A stretch of DNA of 64,000 nt. Source: Xiphophorus maculatus. Taxonomy: Eukaryota; Chordata; Actinopteri; Cyprinodontiformes; Poeciliidae. The stretch's first letter is position 1, and each line of letters starts with the position of its first letter. The notes under the pieces were generated by a model. It saw only the letters and a program-made list of their open reading frames with translations. It was not told the origin of the DNA and ran no database searches. Shown one piece after another: positions 1 through 13,319 of the stretch. A program made the translations under genes and the position numbers. The stretch lies in contig NC_036443.1 in assembly GCF_002775205.1 (NCBI RefSeq), positions 19,196,373-19,260,372 of the forward strand. Direction: 5' to 3'.

Positions 1-2003
1 TTCTCTAAAAACACCTTTAGATAGAAATTGGCAACTAGCATCCGGCATGAGGAGCCTGTCTGAACGAGCTCAGTGGGTCTGGTGGGGCCTGTTAGGCTTG
101 CAGTGGGGTCGTTGGCGCTGAGGGGAAGGGCGCAAGCGCAGCCCGGGGCTACCCACGACCTGTCTCTGGGTATTTGGGTGATTGCAGACTTGCTTGGCGG
201 GCTCTTACACACTGGACAGCTATTAACACGATTTCCGACCTTGTCTCTTTGGGAGAGTTAATTCAGTGAACGTTACAGGGACACTTTTCTCTTTGCAGGT
301 TGGATGGATTTAGAGAAGTCTTTGAGACATTAATCGTCATTGTTAGAGATACAGCGCGGCACGTATTGTTTTGCACCACCCGTGTGACACAGATTTACTT
401 CACGTCAAAAGTGGGGGGGAAATGCGCACACCCACGTATACACGCATACATGCATATATACGCATACATGCTTATCAAGTAAGATGCACTGTAAAACCGA
501 TTTTCGAAGGTGCTAAATATTAGCCCTTTAAAATTTTTAATTTTAATCAGGCAGCCTTTTCTCCTTTTATGTAAACGTTACACTTATTTGATAACGGTTA
601 AATTAGTAATTAATTAGTAATGATGGTAGCTACTTTATTTTGCTATCATACAAGTTCATGAGAATTTAACTGTAGATGTTGGTTCAGTCGACCATTGGCC
701 ATCTCATTCATCCTCCAGCAGATAACGACTGACATAATAAAATGAGTAAAGATATTAGCCTTGTAAAATATAACTTAATTGTCATTAAATTTGAGGCTAG
801 GAAAGTTTCAAGAATTTGGGTTTATATACATTTTTAGCCATGTTAGCAGCAACGCTAATATCAAACTAGCTAGCATGCTGAGATTTTTATCATCTACACA
901 GTCACTGCCAATAAATGACACATCTTACCTGTTGCTGTCAGGGAAACGTTTTCCATACCTACTTAAACAAAATTTAAAAAGCTGATTTCTGCTTTTAGTT
1001 TAGCACCACCACCACCAGAAGAACAAAAGAATCTTTCTATTTAGTTTGAATTAAGCTAGTTTTTTGTTGCTGTTTTTTTTAATCATTATTATTTTTAAAA
1101 AGTTATTTGAAATTAACTAACGCCATTCTGTTTTTGGTGTTAAATTTACAAACATTTGGTTCTATTTTTATAATCCACTTAAATAAAATGTTAAATTTTC
1201 ACATTTTGTTGCACTTTTAAAATCTCAGATTCTTTTTACCATGTAGATATTTAAATTCCACAGTACTTATTTTCTTTCTGGTCTACAAGTCAGAGTCCAC
1301 AGATATTCACATTAGGTCAGTCTGTTTAAGGGCAGTTAGCTACTCTCCTACGATTTATAAATATGTCACAACAACAGGGCATCCGTGGCATTTTAAATAG
1401 GCTCGCTGATGACATGTGACTCCTCTGGGGACCCATAAAACATTCGGGACAGTGGGGATGAAATGTGACAAACGCTGCCAATATTGCATGGGAGAGGGAT
1501 AGAGGCGAGGGGGGGTTGCACAATCTTTATCAGTCTCTGTATGGCCTAATTGTCACAAATGAGAGGGCTGTTTTTCAATTCAAAAGGAAGGATGGTCACT
1601 CATCTCCCAACAGGGATGTGGAGTTGTTCAGATTTACGTTTCATACTTTCACTGTATTTTTCAAAGTGCGTAGTGGTAAAAGGAATATATTTGTGGATGA
1701 AAACAAATGGTCAAATTTGCTTGTAGAATGGTTTTGTGCCAGGCTACAGTGGGTAAAGAAGCCTAAATCGTCCCTCCTGGCTGAGTAAGGAAAATTTTAT
1801 AAAATAGGTAATACTAAGTGTATGCTTTGTTTTTAGATTTTACTTTAACTCAGATATAACTATGCTTCTGATTTTCAAAGCAGAAGTGGAATGCAACATA
1901 GTCTCTCTGGTGTGGAGACCGAAATTAACTATCTGTAGCTCAATTTATTTTACTGTTTTTACAAAGGAAATATAATTGTTGTTGCTTATTTTGAGTATAT
2001 GGA
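1..2003. other. Non-coding stretch, no gene recognised
   Basis: The first 300 bases are clearly richer in G+C and CpG than what follows and end with an acceptor-like pyrimidine tract and CAG just before position 300. No protein I recognise can be read on either strand. The rest is AT-rich with short open frames only. A distal exon or a repeat end at the left edge cannot be excluded. Confidence 0.5.
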
Positions 2004-2056
2004 ATGGATGGATGGATGGATGGATGGATGGATGGATGGATGGATGGATGGATGGA
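2004..2056. repeat. (ATGG)n microsatellite
   Basis: About 13 uninterrupted ATGG units in AT-rich DNA. Teleost SINE/L2-like elements commonly end in such tetranucleotide tails, so the tract may have been seeded by one, but no element body is visible upstream. Confidence 0.95.
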
Positions 2057-4679
2057 ATATGGAATTAAAATACACGTAAAAGGTGGTTTAAATAAGTATT
2101 ACAAACCTAAAACTCATTTGGGTTTATATCTTACAGCAAGATAAAAATATTTTCTTGAGAAAATAAATTTCAGTAGTTATGTTATAATTATGCATGAATG
2201 TGATACAGAAAAAAAATCTTAGCAGCTGTAGGAAGGGGTGTATTGTTTATCATTATCAATTTTAAAAAAAGAGCCTTAATAAAAACTCTGATTGATCCTC
2301 ATAATGACAAATACTAATATTGCCATCCCCAAAAATCAACTGCATGTTTGGGATTACAACTGCAGTTTCCACTCTTCCTTGAGAGCAACAACACATATTA
2401 ATACATATGAAAATTAAATGAGATGTATTTATTGTGTGATGTCAAGCAGTACCACTGTATTTACGAGGTAATGGAAAAGTTTTATTTGTAGGGAAATATT
2501 TCTGTTTATGGGGCTATGTCTGTGATATTTGCATTCCCAAAAAGCATGTGGCAATTTTTTTAAACACATTTTATAGTTACTTTAATCATTGTCATAATAC
2601 ATGCTGAAAGATATCACAATATATTCTAAAATTTTAAGTTCATCTTGCACAGCGCTGCCAAGGTTAGAGCTAGAATATAAAAGCATATACGGATTGTGAC
2701 AAAAGTTGGAATGTGTGCACTGGGTACACAAGTCATTCAATAGCCATCTTAATGTGCTCCTTTGAAAAATTCTTAACAAACTGGATGATATAATTCGTGA
2801 ACCTTTTAGTATTCGATTGTTTCTAATTTTTTTTTCACAAAAGGTTCTACAAAAGAAAAAAACCTCACAATTAAAACAAAAGATCCAAAAGCCCCTGAGA
2901 CATAAATCTGAAAGCAAAAATAAATCTTGTAAAGAAACATTACAAACTATTAGAGAGGGACATCTCGCTGCCTGTTCTCACCTTTTGTCTCTTGCCGACT
3001 GAATTTTTCTTCAGACAAACACCCTGCACTACTGACAGTGCTCTGCCACTCTCACGACAGCCCAGTGTGGTGCAGGAGTGCGGACAGACTGTGTGATGTC
3101 TGTAAACATTTGTGTTTGCTCTCAGTGGGATAGAAAGGGAGTGATTTCATTAGCATGGCTCGAAGCTTTGAGGTATGTTTGTGCGCTTTTCTCCAACCCA
3201 ACAGTATAGTACTAAAACCATATGCCCTAAAGTGTGTACCTCTGCCTAATGCATCTGACAGCGCTGTTTTCTCTAATTAAACTCTCTTCGTGTGCAGGCT
3301 CAATGTGTCTGAGCCACGTTGGGGGACTCTTAACTCGCACACACACAGATTTGTCTTACAACAGGGGCCTTGAAGGAAAAAGAACATACTTCAGCTTTTG
3401 CTATGCTTATAATAAAGAAGTGTAGGGTTTATTATGTAGGGCATCATAATTTCTTCACACATGGAGTTTTGAAGTTTTAGACTGGAAGCTGCATCAATGT
3501 TTTTTTTTATTTATTTGTGGGCAAGGAGGCAAATTTGTTGATCAGGTTTGGGTGAATAACAAACCTACACATGTACGTTGGAAGAAGATGGTGCATAAAC
3601 ATGGATGAAAAAGAGAGCATGCTGAAAAGAAAAGTGCCAGGGGTAACACCACAAGAATGCCCCCCCTACAACCCTCAGAAAACCATCCACTCCAACTTCA
3701 GCGCTTCACTATGGCATCACACTTTGTCGTCCCTCGCAGCCCCGCCCTGTCGGAAGCGATGAGCGGTTGAGTCAGTTGGTTCTGAGGAGCCATGTGATTC
3801 GGGGTGACGTTGCTGCAAGTGCACTGGTATGGGCCAGGGCCTTTCATTTGTTAATCAGATGTCCAAAGGGGGGGTTGGAGAGGGGATGTCTGCTTGCATG
3901 TGTCTGCGTGTTTTTCTACTTTCTGTATATCGGTCCCCGCAATTTGTGCTCATATGGTGGAAAAAGCCCATGAAACATTGCTAATGTACTTTGCGTGTTG
4001 CCACAAGGTGCCTGACCCCAACTCATGGTGGACACCGGCAGTGTGACAGGGGCCAAATGAGGCCTAGTTGGAGAGATTGAAGCATCAGATGATAGCAGAA
4101 TGAGCCACTATTGAATATTTTGTCATATTCATCCCTGAATATATCCTGTTTGAGTTTTCCAGCTAATCATAACTATTCGGTGCTTAGTATTATTGCACTG
4201 TTTGTCAATTTTCTTCTCATCTCTGTGTTTTTCTCTAATTCCTCCTGCATTCCCTCGCCCCTAAAACCACTGCATTCATGACGCTCGCTCCTTCTCTTTT
4301 AGCTTGTTTTATCTTGACAGAGGATATGAGCTGACAAACAGGGGCAGCCGTTACAGTACCACTGCCTAATCTCTGTAATGGCCTCACAGATATGGGACTG
4401 GTGGTGAGCAAACATTGAAAGACACATACCCAAACACACCTCAAGTAACTGGACAAACGAACATGCCAAGCCCTGGGGTCAACAGTCATCTTAATGTGTA
4501 ACCTCCTTTCCAATATACGCTGCACTCGGTGTGTCCTTTTCTCTATAAATGCCACTTACACACAAACAGAGAACTGCCTAATCCTCACTTTAGAGATCTG
4601 ACATGGAAAGAGGATGTAATTTTCAGAAAAACTACTCTGACCATGAATTTCTAAAAACTAAATGGCCCATAAAGTGCCA
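2057..4679. other. Non-coding AT-rich stretch
   Basis: No gene or recognisable repeat was found. Open frames are all short, lack family resemblance and are not linked by plausible splice sites. Confidence 0.5.
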
Positions 4680-6240
4680 TGCAGAAATATTCCTACTCCT
4701 AGAACTTTTCCACATTTTGACACATTGCAAACAGAAACACTCATATATTTTATTGTGATACTATGTAAAATTTTAACACAAAGTAGCACTCAATTGTCAA
4801 GTTGAAGAAGAATGATACATGGTTTTAAACTTTGTTACAAATAAAAGATATTAAAAAGGTAATGTGCATTTGTAAACTGGCCCCTTAATCTTGATGTTTT
4901 AAATTAAAATCCAGTCCAACCAGCTGTCTTCAAAGTTGGTTAGACTTTTATAAGTCTTTTATAAGATGAATAAAGTTCACCTTTGTGTAAAATAATTCTG
5001 TATAAATATTGGTCTTTTATGAAAACCTCAGAGGTTTATCAGACAGTATTTATTGTCTAACAGTTGCTGCAGAAATTTGAAGCAAACTTATGCAGCAGAA
5101 CAATATAAAAAACGTATTAGTCACTGTTCAGTCCGTCATATGAAAACACAAAGGGTTCTAAGACATGGCTGTCCACCCAGACTGACAGACTGAGCCAGCA
5201 ACCACAATGGTAACTCTGGAGGAGCTGCACAATTCAACAGTTCAGGGGAGCGAATCAATCAGAATAAGACATTTGTTAGTCATGCTCGTCACAAACCTGG
5301 TCTTTATGGGAAAGAGAAAACAACAAGTCTAGGGTTTAATAAAAACCATACAAAATGTCACAAGCCACATAGAGGACATATAAACATCAGAATAGAGAAG
5401 CTCTCGTCAGAATAAATACAAATAACTGAATATTTTTGGCTTATATTCAAACTGCTGTGTATAGAGGAAAACTAACACTGTACCTTGAACATACCACACC
5501 CATAGTGAAACCTGATGGTGACAGAATCTCATTTTGAGAAAGTTTTTTTAACAGGTAAAATAACACTGGTCAGGATTGATGAAAAGGTATATTAAAATAT
5601 AGGCCAATTCCTAAAGAAAACTTGTCAGGGACTGCTGAAAAACTGGATATCAAACATGCATAATTCATGAATTTTGCTCATGAATCCGAAACTGGTTTAA
5701 TTATTTATGAAAAGTACATTTATAGTTTCAGACATCAATACAGTTTTTGACATGTTATTGTTCTCTTGAAATTTGCAAAGTTTCCACAGAAAGCCAAGTT
5801 AAATATTTGCTTGGACAAATTTTGTTGAGCTATTGATTTTTCCTTTAATAATCATCACTATGTCATTCTTTGGGAAAGTAGCCATCAACGCCTGCTAAAT
5901 ATAGCATATTCATGTGCTATAATAGTCCGGTCAGAGTTCAGATCTAAATCCAATTCAGAAGCTGCAGCAAGACTTGAAAGATGATGATCACAGACACCCT
6001 CAGACTGAGATTGAGCTAGCTTGAAAAAAATGGGCAAACATTTCAGTTTTTATATGAGCATAGCTGCCAGAGACATAAACTGTAAACAAGTTGTAGATGC
6101 TTCTGCAGCAAAAGGTGTTTGTACAAAGTTGTAGCTCACATGGCTAGGTGCTAGTTTTTGTTGATCTATTACATAAATCTCCCCAAAATACATTGGGTTT
6201 GTGGTTAGAGTGAGAGAAAAATCCTGTACACAATTAACCT
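4680..6240 (+). mobile_element. Decayed full-length Tc1-like DNA transposon
   Basis: The left end has the typical sequence of a common teleost Tc1-like family: an 'actcctagaacttttccacat' type terminal segment, then a stretch ending 'aatgatacatggtttt'. The right end repeats the terminal segment in inverted orientation ('aaaatacattgggtttgtgg'), giving terminal inverted repeats of roughly 200 bp and a total of about 1.56 kb. Between them, remnants of a transposase gene in plus orientation can be followed, for example 'atggtaactctggaggagc' near 5210 and 'ggaaaactaacactg' near 5466. The frame is destroyed by many stops and indels, so no transposase can be made. Family assignment is from remembered teleost consensus, not from a search. 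Confidence 0.85.
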
Positions 6241-8266
6241 TGGTCTGCACCAATTTCTAAAATCAAAAGTTCAGAACCCAACATGCCCCAAAAAAGCCAT
6301 TATGTCCCCACAAAACTAGTGATATAAACACACACACACACACATGCAGAACCGAGCACCCCTTTCTCTGCTCAGTACCAGCTGAGGAGCACCGTGATTT
6401 TGTAGAGAGCAGGGGGAGCTCGTTATCCTCATTAATTAATGACAAAAGCGATGTAATTGGCCATCCATAATCCTCCATGTGGAGACAGTGTGACAGGCAG
6501 GGCTGGGACTGTTCTCAACAGCAAGAGCAACTCATAAACACAGAGAAAATGAAGACACATTTGTCCTGTTTTGGTGTGTGAGTATGTGTGTTCAGTTACT
6601 GATGCTCCTGAATTTAAATATAAATTTTAATAGCAAAGAAATTGAATAAATGTAAACACATTTTGGCTCTTTTCATTACTTCAGTTTGATTCCACACAAG
6701 TGAAGAACAAAATAAACATACACACACTTACATGCAGAACAAGAATGGCAGTCGGATTCCGAGTCCACAGCTTGTTGGACTGTTTGAGGCTCCACTGGGC
6801 CCAGGCTCAGGCGCCAGGCTGCAACATGCTATATCCCCCACCACGTCTGGATGAAAAGACAAGATTAATGGCACTTCCTGTCGCAGACGATCTTGCACTA
6901 GCCTAATTAAAACCACTGGAACACGCGCGTGGCCAAGGATCAGTGGCTTTTAATGAGGAGCTTGTAGGCTGATTTGGGCCTCATTTTCTGCTTAATAAGG
7001 CCGGTTTAAAAAGTAATTTTGGAGGGATGTGACTCTTTTAAACCTGCTCATTATCAATGATAGCACTTCACTTAAGTACTTTCAGGAAACGCTGTGTTTA
7101 ATTAATATTGTGTCGCGCGCAAGGATTAGCTGACAGCCCAGAATGTTGGAATGCAAGCAAGTGAGCAAGGGAGCTAGAATTGATGAAGAACTTTCAAGGG
7201 CACTGATTTCATTAAGCAGCTTCATTACAGCCCAAATAACTCTTCATGTCATTTCAATGCTCCAATCCACACACACACACGCACACCCCTACACACACAC
7301 ACACGCATACATCCCTCTTTATTGTTGGGGAAGGTAGATTTCCTTCAACTGATTTTTATGGAAAAACACATTTTTGTGTGTAATACTGCTTCGCTGAGTA
7401 AGCAAACTCCTGTTTTGTCGTTTCAAATAGTTTTTATTTGCTTTATTTTTTTTTCCACAGCGTTTTCATTGGAAGCTTATCAAAACAAAGCTTTTAAGAT
7501 CATGCAGTTTTAGAGCTTGAGAGAGCTGCCTAAACTTTCATTGTGCTCCTCTAACCCGCCTAGAAAGCAGAGCCAACAAAAGCTCCTACAGTCTTTTCAT
7601 CTCATTGTGATAATCTTCTTAGCCCCCTGACTCCAATGCTAAACATGTATACAGCAAAAAAGCATTGGGCGATAGGGACTTTCCTCTCTGGATGACAAAT
7701 TGTAACATACAGGCAGCCTGAACAACTATAATATGAGTTCTCGAATTTCACATTTAAAGATCAAATTAAAATTTTGCATAAGGTTAAAAATTTAGTCCAA
7801 CTTCTGCAGAGATAAATCCCCCTTTTTTAAATAATTTGCAGACAAGTAGTGCATAAAACAAACAGCATTTGAAGTTTCCACTTGTTTGTGACCCTAAGCA
7901 ACTCTAATTTATGACAGAAAAGCATCATGGGAGTTCTAATTATGTAAGAAATTTGAATTTAAATTTGATCAACTTTATTACATTTCATGCCTCACTGAAT
8001 AAAGGGTCTTTCTTTATATGCATGCAAAAAAGAAAGACTTGAAACTGCAACAGAAAACTGTAGGGGAAAAAAAAAGAAATATTTAAAATATGCACTTGAG
8101 GCCCTTTGGCATTATTAAATTAACTATAAGGTTTTTTCATAATTAAAAGCCTTATAATTACCCATTTTACCTTTTTTCAAAATAAAATATTTTACAAAGT
8201 AACATTTTACTTAACCTGAAAAAAAGTATCCAATTATGTAACAACGTATTAACAGTTCAAGAACAG
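6241..8266. other. Non-coding stretch with one candidate enhancer
   Basis: No gene is visible. It contains CA-type microsatellites near 6328-6344 and 7269-7309, and a compact repeat-free block around 6905-7125 that is listed separately. Confidence 0.5.
6905..7125. promoter_or_regulatory. Candidate conserved non-coding enhancer
   Basis: This repeat-free block carries homeodomain-type cores (TAATTA/AATTAA near 6904 and 7100), an ATTATCAATGAT motif near 7051, and a GCGCGC palindrome next to a CpG cluster in otherwise CpG-poor DNA. Clustered motifs of this kind are typical of vertebrate developmental enhancers. This is inference from motif density only; conservation could not be tested. Confidence 0.25.
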
Positions 8267-8398
8267 GGATGGATGGATGGATGGATGGATGGATGGATGG
8301 ATGGATGGATGGATGGATGGATGGATGGATGGATGGATGGATGGATGGATGGATGGATGGATGGATGGATGGATGGATGGACGGACGGACGGATGGAT
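8267..8398. repeat. (GGAT)n microsatellite with GGAC variants
   Basis: About 33 GGAT units, with three GGAC units close to the right end. All six frames are open only because of the tetranucleotide, which yields MDGW or HPSI repeats; these are not genes. Confidence 0.97.
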
Positions 8399-8989
8399 GT
8401 GACAAATTGGTTTCAGGACAAAGTCAAAGCTTTAGAGAGATCAGGACTTATTACAAAATATGCTCACACACACTTGAAAAGATGTGCATGAGCAAGGTAA
8501 GAAATGTGGCAAAATTGCATCAGCTTGCTCAGGATGAATGGGCCAAAATTCTAGCAAAATGTACCTAATGAATTACCTCACTGAGGAATAGCAAAAGTTA
8601 TTTCTACTTTATTCTTCCAGTCTCTGTATGCCAAATTCTAAATTTGAAGAAAGTTAACAAAAATTCTCTGAAACAACTCTATTTCAGAGATGTTAGAAAT
8701 CCTGGCTGACATTTAGTAAAAAGAAATAATTTTGATAATATTAACTGACCTAAAACATGAAACATGTTGTCTGATTTAATGTCAAAGAGTGAGAATAGAA
8801 AGGTTATGTGTCCGTTATATAAACGTCTAGTTTCAACTGTACACAGAATTTGGACAAACTGGGTCGTTTATTGGTCAGTTATGTGGCAGACGTTTTGCTC
8901 TCGTCATATAGTATTTGGAAAAGAGGTCGCTTTCTCTGTCTGTTTACAGGCTTGAATAAAATTTAAAAAATATGAAGCCTAGGCGCAAA

Positions 8990-9415
8990 TTCAAACTGGA
9001 AGACTCTTTTATCCCCACCGGGACCCGTTAATTGAAGCGACCTGCCCACAATCGTCGACCTATCAACGCCGGACCAAGCCACGTCACGTCCAATCATCGA
9101 CCAAGTCCCAGCTGATAAGGACCTTCATTCATGGCGTCCTTCGCTCTCCAGCCGAGCTCAACCCACCACCACCCCTTCTCCTCCATTCGCCCGGTCCTGA
9201 GGCCCGCACCCTTCTTCAACCTCCACCACCACTGCCGGGCCCTGGGGGATGACGTTCCTAACAGCATCGGGGATGCTCATCTGAAGCCTATCGCTAACGC
9301 TGCGATAACCATTATCCCCAGCCGGGGCCCGAGCGCCAAAGACTTTAAATTCTGTTTGTCAATAAACTCTTCTAATTGTCTTCTCATCTCCGTCTGAGTC
9401 TCTCCAGATTGAAAC
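8990..9415 (+). other. GC-rich island of unknown origin, possible retroelement end
   Basis: A sharply bounded GC- and CpG-rich block of about 400 bp lies in AT-rich DNA. It contains an 88-codon open frame (9131-9397) of low-complexity composition (many Pro, His, Ser, Ala) with no family resemblance. It ends with AATAAA (9361-9366) followed by a pyrimidine-rich stretch. This layout would fit a solo LTR or an inserted cDNA end. I could not define TG...CA boundaries or a target-site duplication, so the call stays open. Confidence 0.35.
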
Positions 9416-9429
9416 TTATTTTTATTCTA

Positions 9430-9785
9430 AGGAGCTGTCAGTATTTGATAGCACAGTTGCCTTGTAGCATAATGGTCTGACCTGACTTCTTTCTATAACG
9501 CATTTACATGTTCTACATGTACATGCATGGTTCTTTGCAGGAACTCCTTCTTTCTTCCAGTCAACACAATGACATCTAAATTAATTAATCTCTTGAATGG
9601 CCCTCATGGTGTGAGTGTGTACATTCATAGTTTATGGTCTTGTGTGTCTATATTATGCCCTGAGATGGACTGGAGACCTGTCCAAGATGTAACCACTCAG
9701 TAACAACTAGAGATCAAGAACAGTTCCCCCCATGACCGTTGGAGGACAAGCTGATACAGGCGTAGATGGATGGATGTCTACATAG
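9430..9785 (+). mobile_element. Decayed SINE-like element with TGGA tail
   Basis: The order of fragments matches a very common teleost repeat: a degraded 'gcacagttgcctt' head, a 'gtacatgcatggttctttgcag' type middle, 'ggtgtgagtgtgta', then 'ccctgagatggactggagacctg' followed by a gatggatggatg tail at 9764-9776. Many substitutions show that it is old. Recognition is from memory of the consensus. Confidence 0.65.
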
Positions 9786-12700
9786 CAATACTCTCATGAT
9801 TACCTGTGAAATATTTTTGTAATTGTCAAATAACTGCATCGACTGAGAACTTACAGAATGATTCTTAAGAATGTTCAACAACATTGTTATTTCAAAATGC
9901 ATAGTTTAGGGAGCTTATGTTATTTTTCATTTGACTTTTTTTTACAGATTGAGATTTTTCTTTTGTCTCATGAGCAATAAGAAAAAAAAACCAAAACAAA
10001 AAGTGTTTTGCATATGACTCATTCTGGAATCTGAGGGAACGGTGAAGGCAGAGAAAACTAGGCGCTACATTTCAGTAAAGAGATCAACTGGAAGAGAGAT
10101 GTGCTCACTCTAATCTCCACAATGGGGACCTGCTTACATGATTTTTTGGCTTGTCTCGCTGATAGCATTCGCACAGTACAACATCCTATCAGGTAATATC
10201 ACAGTCTTTGAAGGATTAGAGGGAATAAGAGGGGTTTTATTCTGCTTTGCAGAGGGGATGATTCTGCTGAAATGTTCATACATTTTCATACTAATATGGA
10301 AATGGATTCTGGGAGTGGTTTGAATTGGGAAGTCTTTTTCAGGACGCCACAGGAGAGAAGAGAGTGATTTTGAGTGATTAAAAGAGAAAGAGAGAGAGAA
10401 AGGAAATAAAGACAGAAAGCAAGGGAGACACAAAGAGAGAAAATCAAACTGACTATAAGATGTTGCAAGGAGGAAGGGAATCAGAGAAACATTATGTAAT
10501 CAAGGATCCCTGTAAGACAGAAAGATCCGGAAGCTTTTTGATTTTGATCACTCTTATTGTAGCGTCATGAGCAAGATGAAGACAATGCTGCGGACTAAGG
10601 CAGCTAATGTTAATCCTATAATGCAGGAGCCATGCATAAGCCATGGCTCCACCTTGTTATTCTCTCTTCATACACAACAAATAAGAGGATAATAATGGTG
10701 GCTGGGATCCCTGGAAAATTCCATTGTTCTCCATTTGTTTTTGGTTCCGAGTCAAAAACACCTCTTGTTTATCACTGTGGTCTTCCCTGCTGTCTTTGTT
10801 TTCCTAGGAGAAATACCTAGAAGAAGAGGAGAGCCTACGAGAGTCACACTAACTGTGTTGCTAACGTCACCTTGTTAAAAAACAATATTGCTCTCAACTA
10901 ATGAATCAATTAACTTATTTAACTGCAAGGTTGCTGTATATAAATCATTCATTATCAATGCTCTGCTAACCTTCCGGAGTTATCTCAGTGGTCCAATTGT
11001 TGTCCCCCAGGTCTCCTGTCTCAAGGTTGATCTGCATGGAGGATGGACAAAAGACAGCTGCCCATCAGTCTCCTGCTAGAGCAGGCCATTAGAGAAGTGT
11101 TTGTGTCTATGTGTTTGTCATTTACAGGTTTAATTAGACAGGGCTGTTAATGGCTGAGATGACTTTGGGGGCCGAGGATGAATGACACCCGTTCATCTCC
11201 GGCTGTGGGGCCACAATATGTTTCACTAAGAGCCGCGGAAGGGAGGGAAAGACGGAGACGTGTGATGGAAGAGTGGAGATAAAGCAGAGGAAAAGAGCGG
11301 AGGGTGAAGAGAGGGTCACACTGATATTATTTATGAACGGATGGCTCCGTATGTGCCAATATGTGCATGTATGTGTGTGGGTTTTGTTAATGGAGCCCCA
11401 TAATGTAACTCTGCTGGTCCAGGTCACCTGCCGCTCCCTCTGTTGTGTTAAGGATTATCCCAGGAAGTGAAGTGGAGCAACAGTAATCTGAAGTGTGCCT
11501 CTTTCTGTAAGACTGGCAAAGGGTTACTGACACACACACACACACGCACCCACACGCACACACCCCTACACGCAGACGCAAATAAATTACTTGGCACTTG
11601 TAGTTAAGATGCGTACTAGTGCCACTATTGAGGTCCCCTCAGTAATCCATTTAGAATGAATCAGACTTAAGATTTTATTTTAAGTGGATCAAAGTTTTCA
11701 AGTTATCTAAAGTTCTCTATATAGCTATTTTTGATAAACATAATGTTTCTTAACATTGGACTTTTTTCATGACTGAATAAATGTAATTCATGTTCTCAGA
11801 TTTAATTAAATTTACCTTGTACCAATCTTTACCAGCGTTACCAACAAATTTGTGAGCATCTATAAGTGTTACCCTTTCCCGCACCCCCCACCCCACCCCC
11901 CAACACACACACACACACACACAAAAGAAGTTCCTTATTCATCTGTGTCCTGTTAAGGGGATAGAAATAAGTCTGTTGTGTGTTACATGTCATGTGTTTT
12001 TTGATATTCTGATTGTTAATTTAAGAGAAAGATGAGATGAAGAGCTTATTTCTTAATTAGAACAATAAAAGCACAATTTTTTATTTTTATGACAAACTCA
12101 AAATAAAATCTGTTATTTCATTTCTGCAATTTGAAAACAGATAAATTACGTTGTGCCATTTTAGGTGATGGACTTGATTAGAAGATTGCACCTGGCATCG
12201 CTCCCTGTTTTCTGGAAAACAAGTAGATCAGTGACAAACTAAAATGCAGCAGGACATTTCATAATGAAGCTGTTGCTTTGCAAATATCCACACAGGTGCC
12301 TCTGTGTTACAACAAAAACATGTTTTCCTCCCAAAACACACTGCTCATAAGCAAATTGATTTATTGTTGCTGAAGAATGAAAACACGGAATGTTGCTAAT
12401 CCAATCCTGTGCTTCGTAATCTTTTTTTCTATTAATATTTCAAACAATAAAAATTGGGCTTTGCAGTCTAAGCCTGGGAATTAAACTGCACACACACGCA
12501 CACAGACATCTTTGCATCACTTCATAGGACATTACAGTACATTATTCCTACGGACTTAACCCAAGCCTAAAACCAGGTCTTCATATGTCATCATTATGGC
12601 GACTCCAAACTTCAAAAAACCTCACAATCAGGTTTTGTAAACAGAATTATGTTGCTACAGCATGAGAAACACACACACACGCACACACACATTCCTGATC

Positions 12701-13319
12701 TTCCTTATGAGGTGAACATGGGGATTTGTGATAATGTCCCAGCTCCCTTTTCATTTTAATCATGACAATGGGATCAGGCAAGCCGGTGGGGCGGGCCCGG
12801 CCCGGCCGGGGTTGGTTGATTGTTCTGATTGAGTTTTCTTTGTATGGTAGATATGTAATACAGTCTGTTTAAGAGGATTTGATGAGAGGAAGGAGGTTAC
12901 TGTGTGATTTAATCATGTTCAGAGGTGAGCCTGCATTTATCCACCTCACAACAAGCAAAAAGTGGTTGCAATTTGTCAGCATGGGCAGGAGAAAGTTGCT
13001 GGTGTTACCACTGATGCATTGCTGAAGACTGTGGAGACTATTGCAGTGCATGCTTGTGATGGGATGGCTATGCTTCTATATTATGTTACAGTGGACCGAA
13101 AAACTGAGGAAGGCATTTTTTTTAGCATAAACATACATTTTCTTTTCATGATAGGATATAAAGTACCTATTTTTTTTACTTTAGATTCCTAAACAGCACT
13201 AAACAAATATTTTAATCAGTCTTAAAAGATAACCATTAAGGAATTGTTTTTATTTGACCAAATTTCCAAAAATCTAAACAACAATACTCTGATATTGCAG
13301 TAAAATGTAAGAAAAGAAC
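9786..13319. other. Non-coding stretch
   Basis: No gene was found. It contains CA microsatellites (about 11528-11546 and 11905-11922), a 28-bp all-G/C run at 12787-12815, and a repeat-free block at about 11120-11250 with a TTTAATTAGA motif that could be regulatory. Open frames of up to 99 codons here have no family resemblance. Confidence 0.5.

Noticed and set aside
1465..1788. 107-codon frame on the plus strand
   Set aside because: No domain, no splice partners, no resemblance to a known family.
8269..8568. Open frames of MDGW/HPSI repeats
   Set aside because: They are produced by the GGAT microsatellite and continue only briefly into unrelated sequence.
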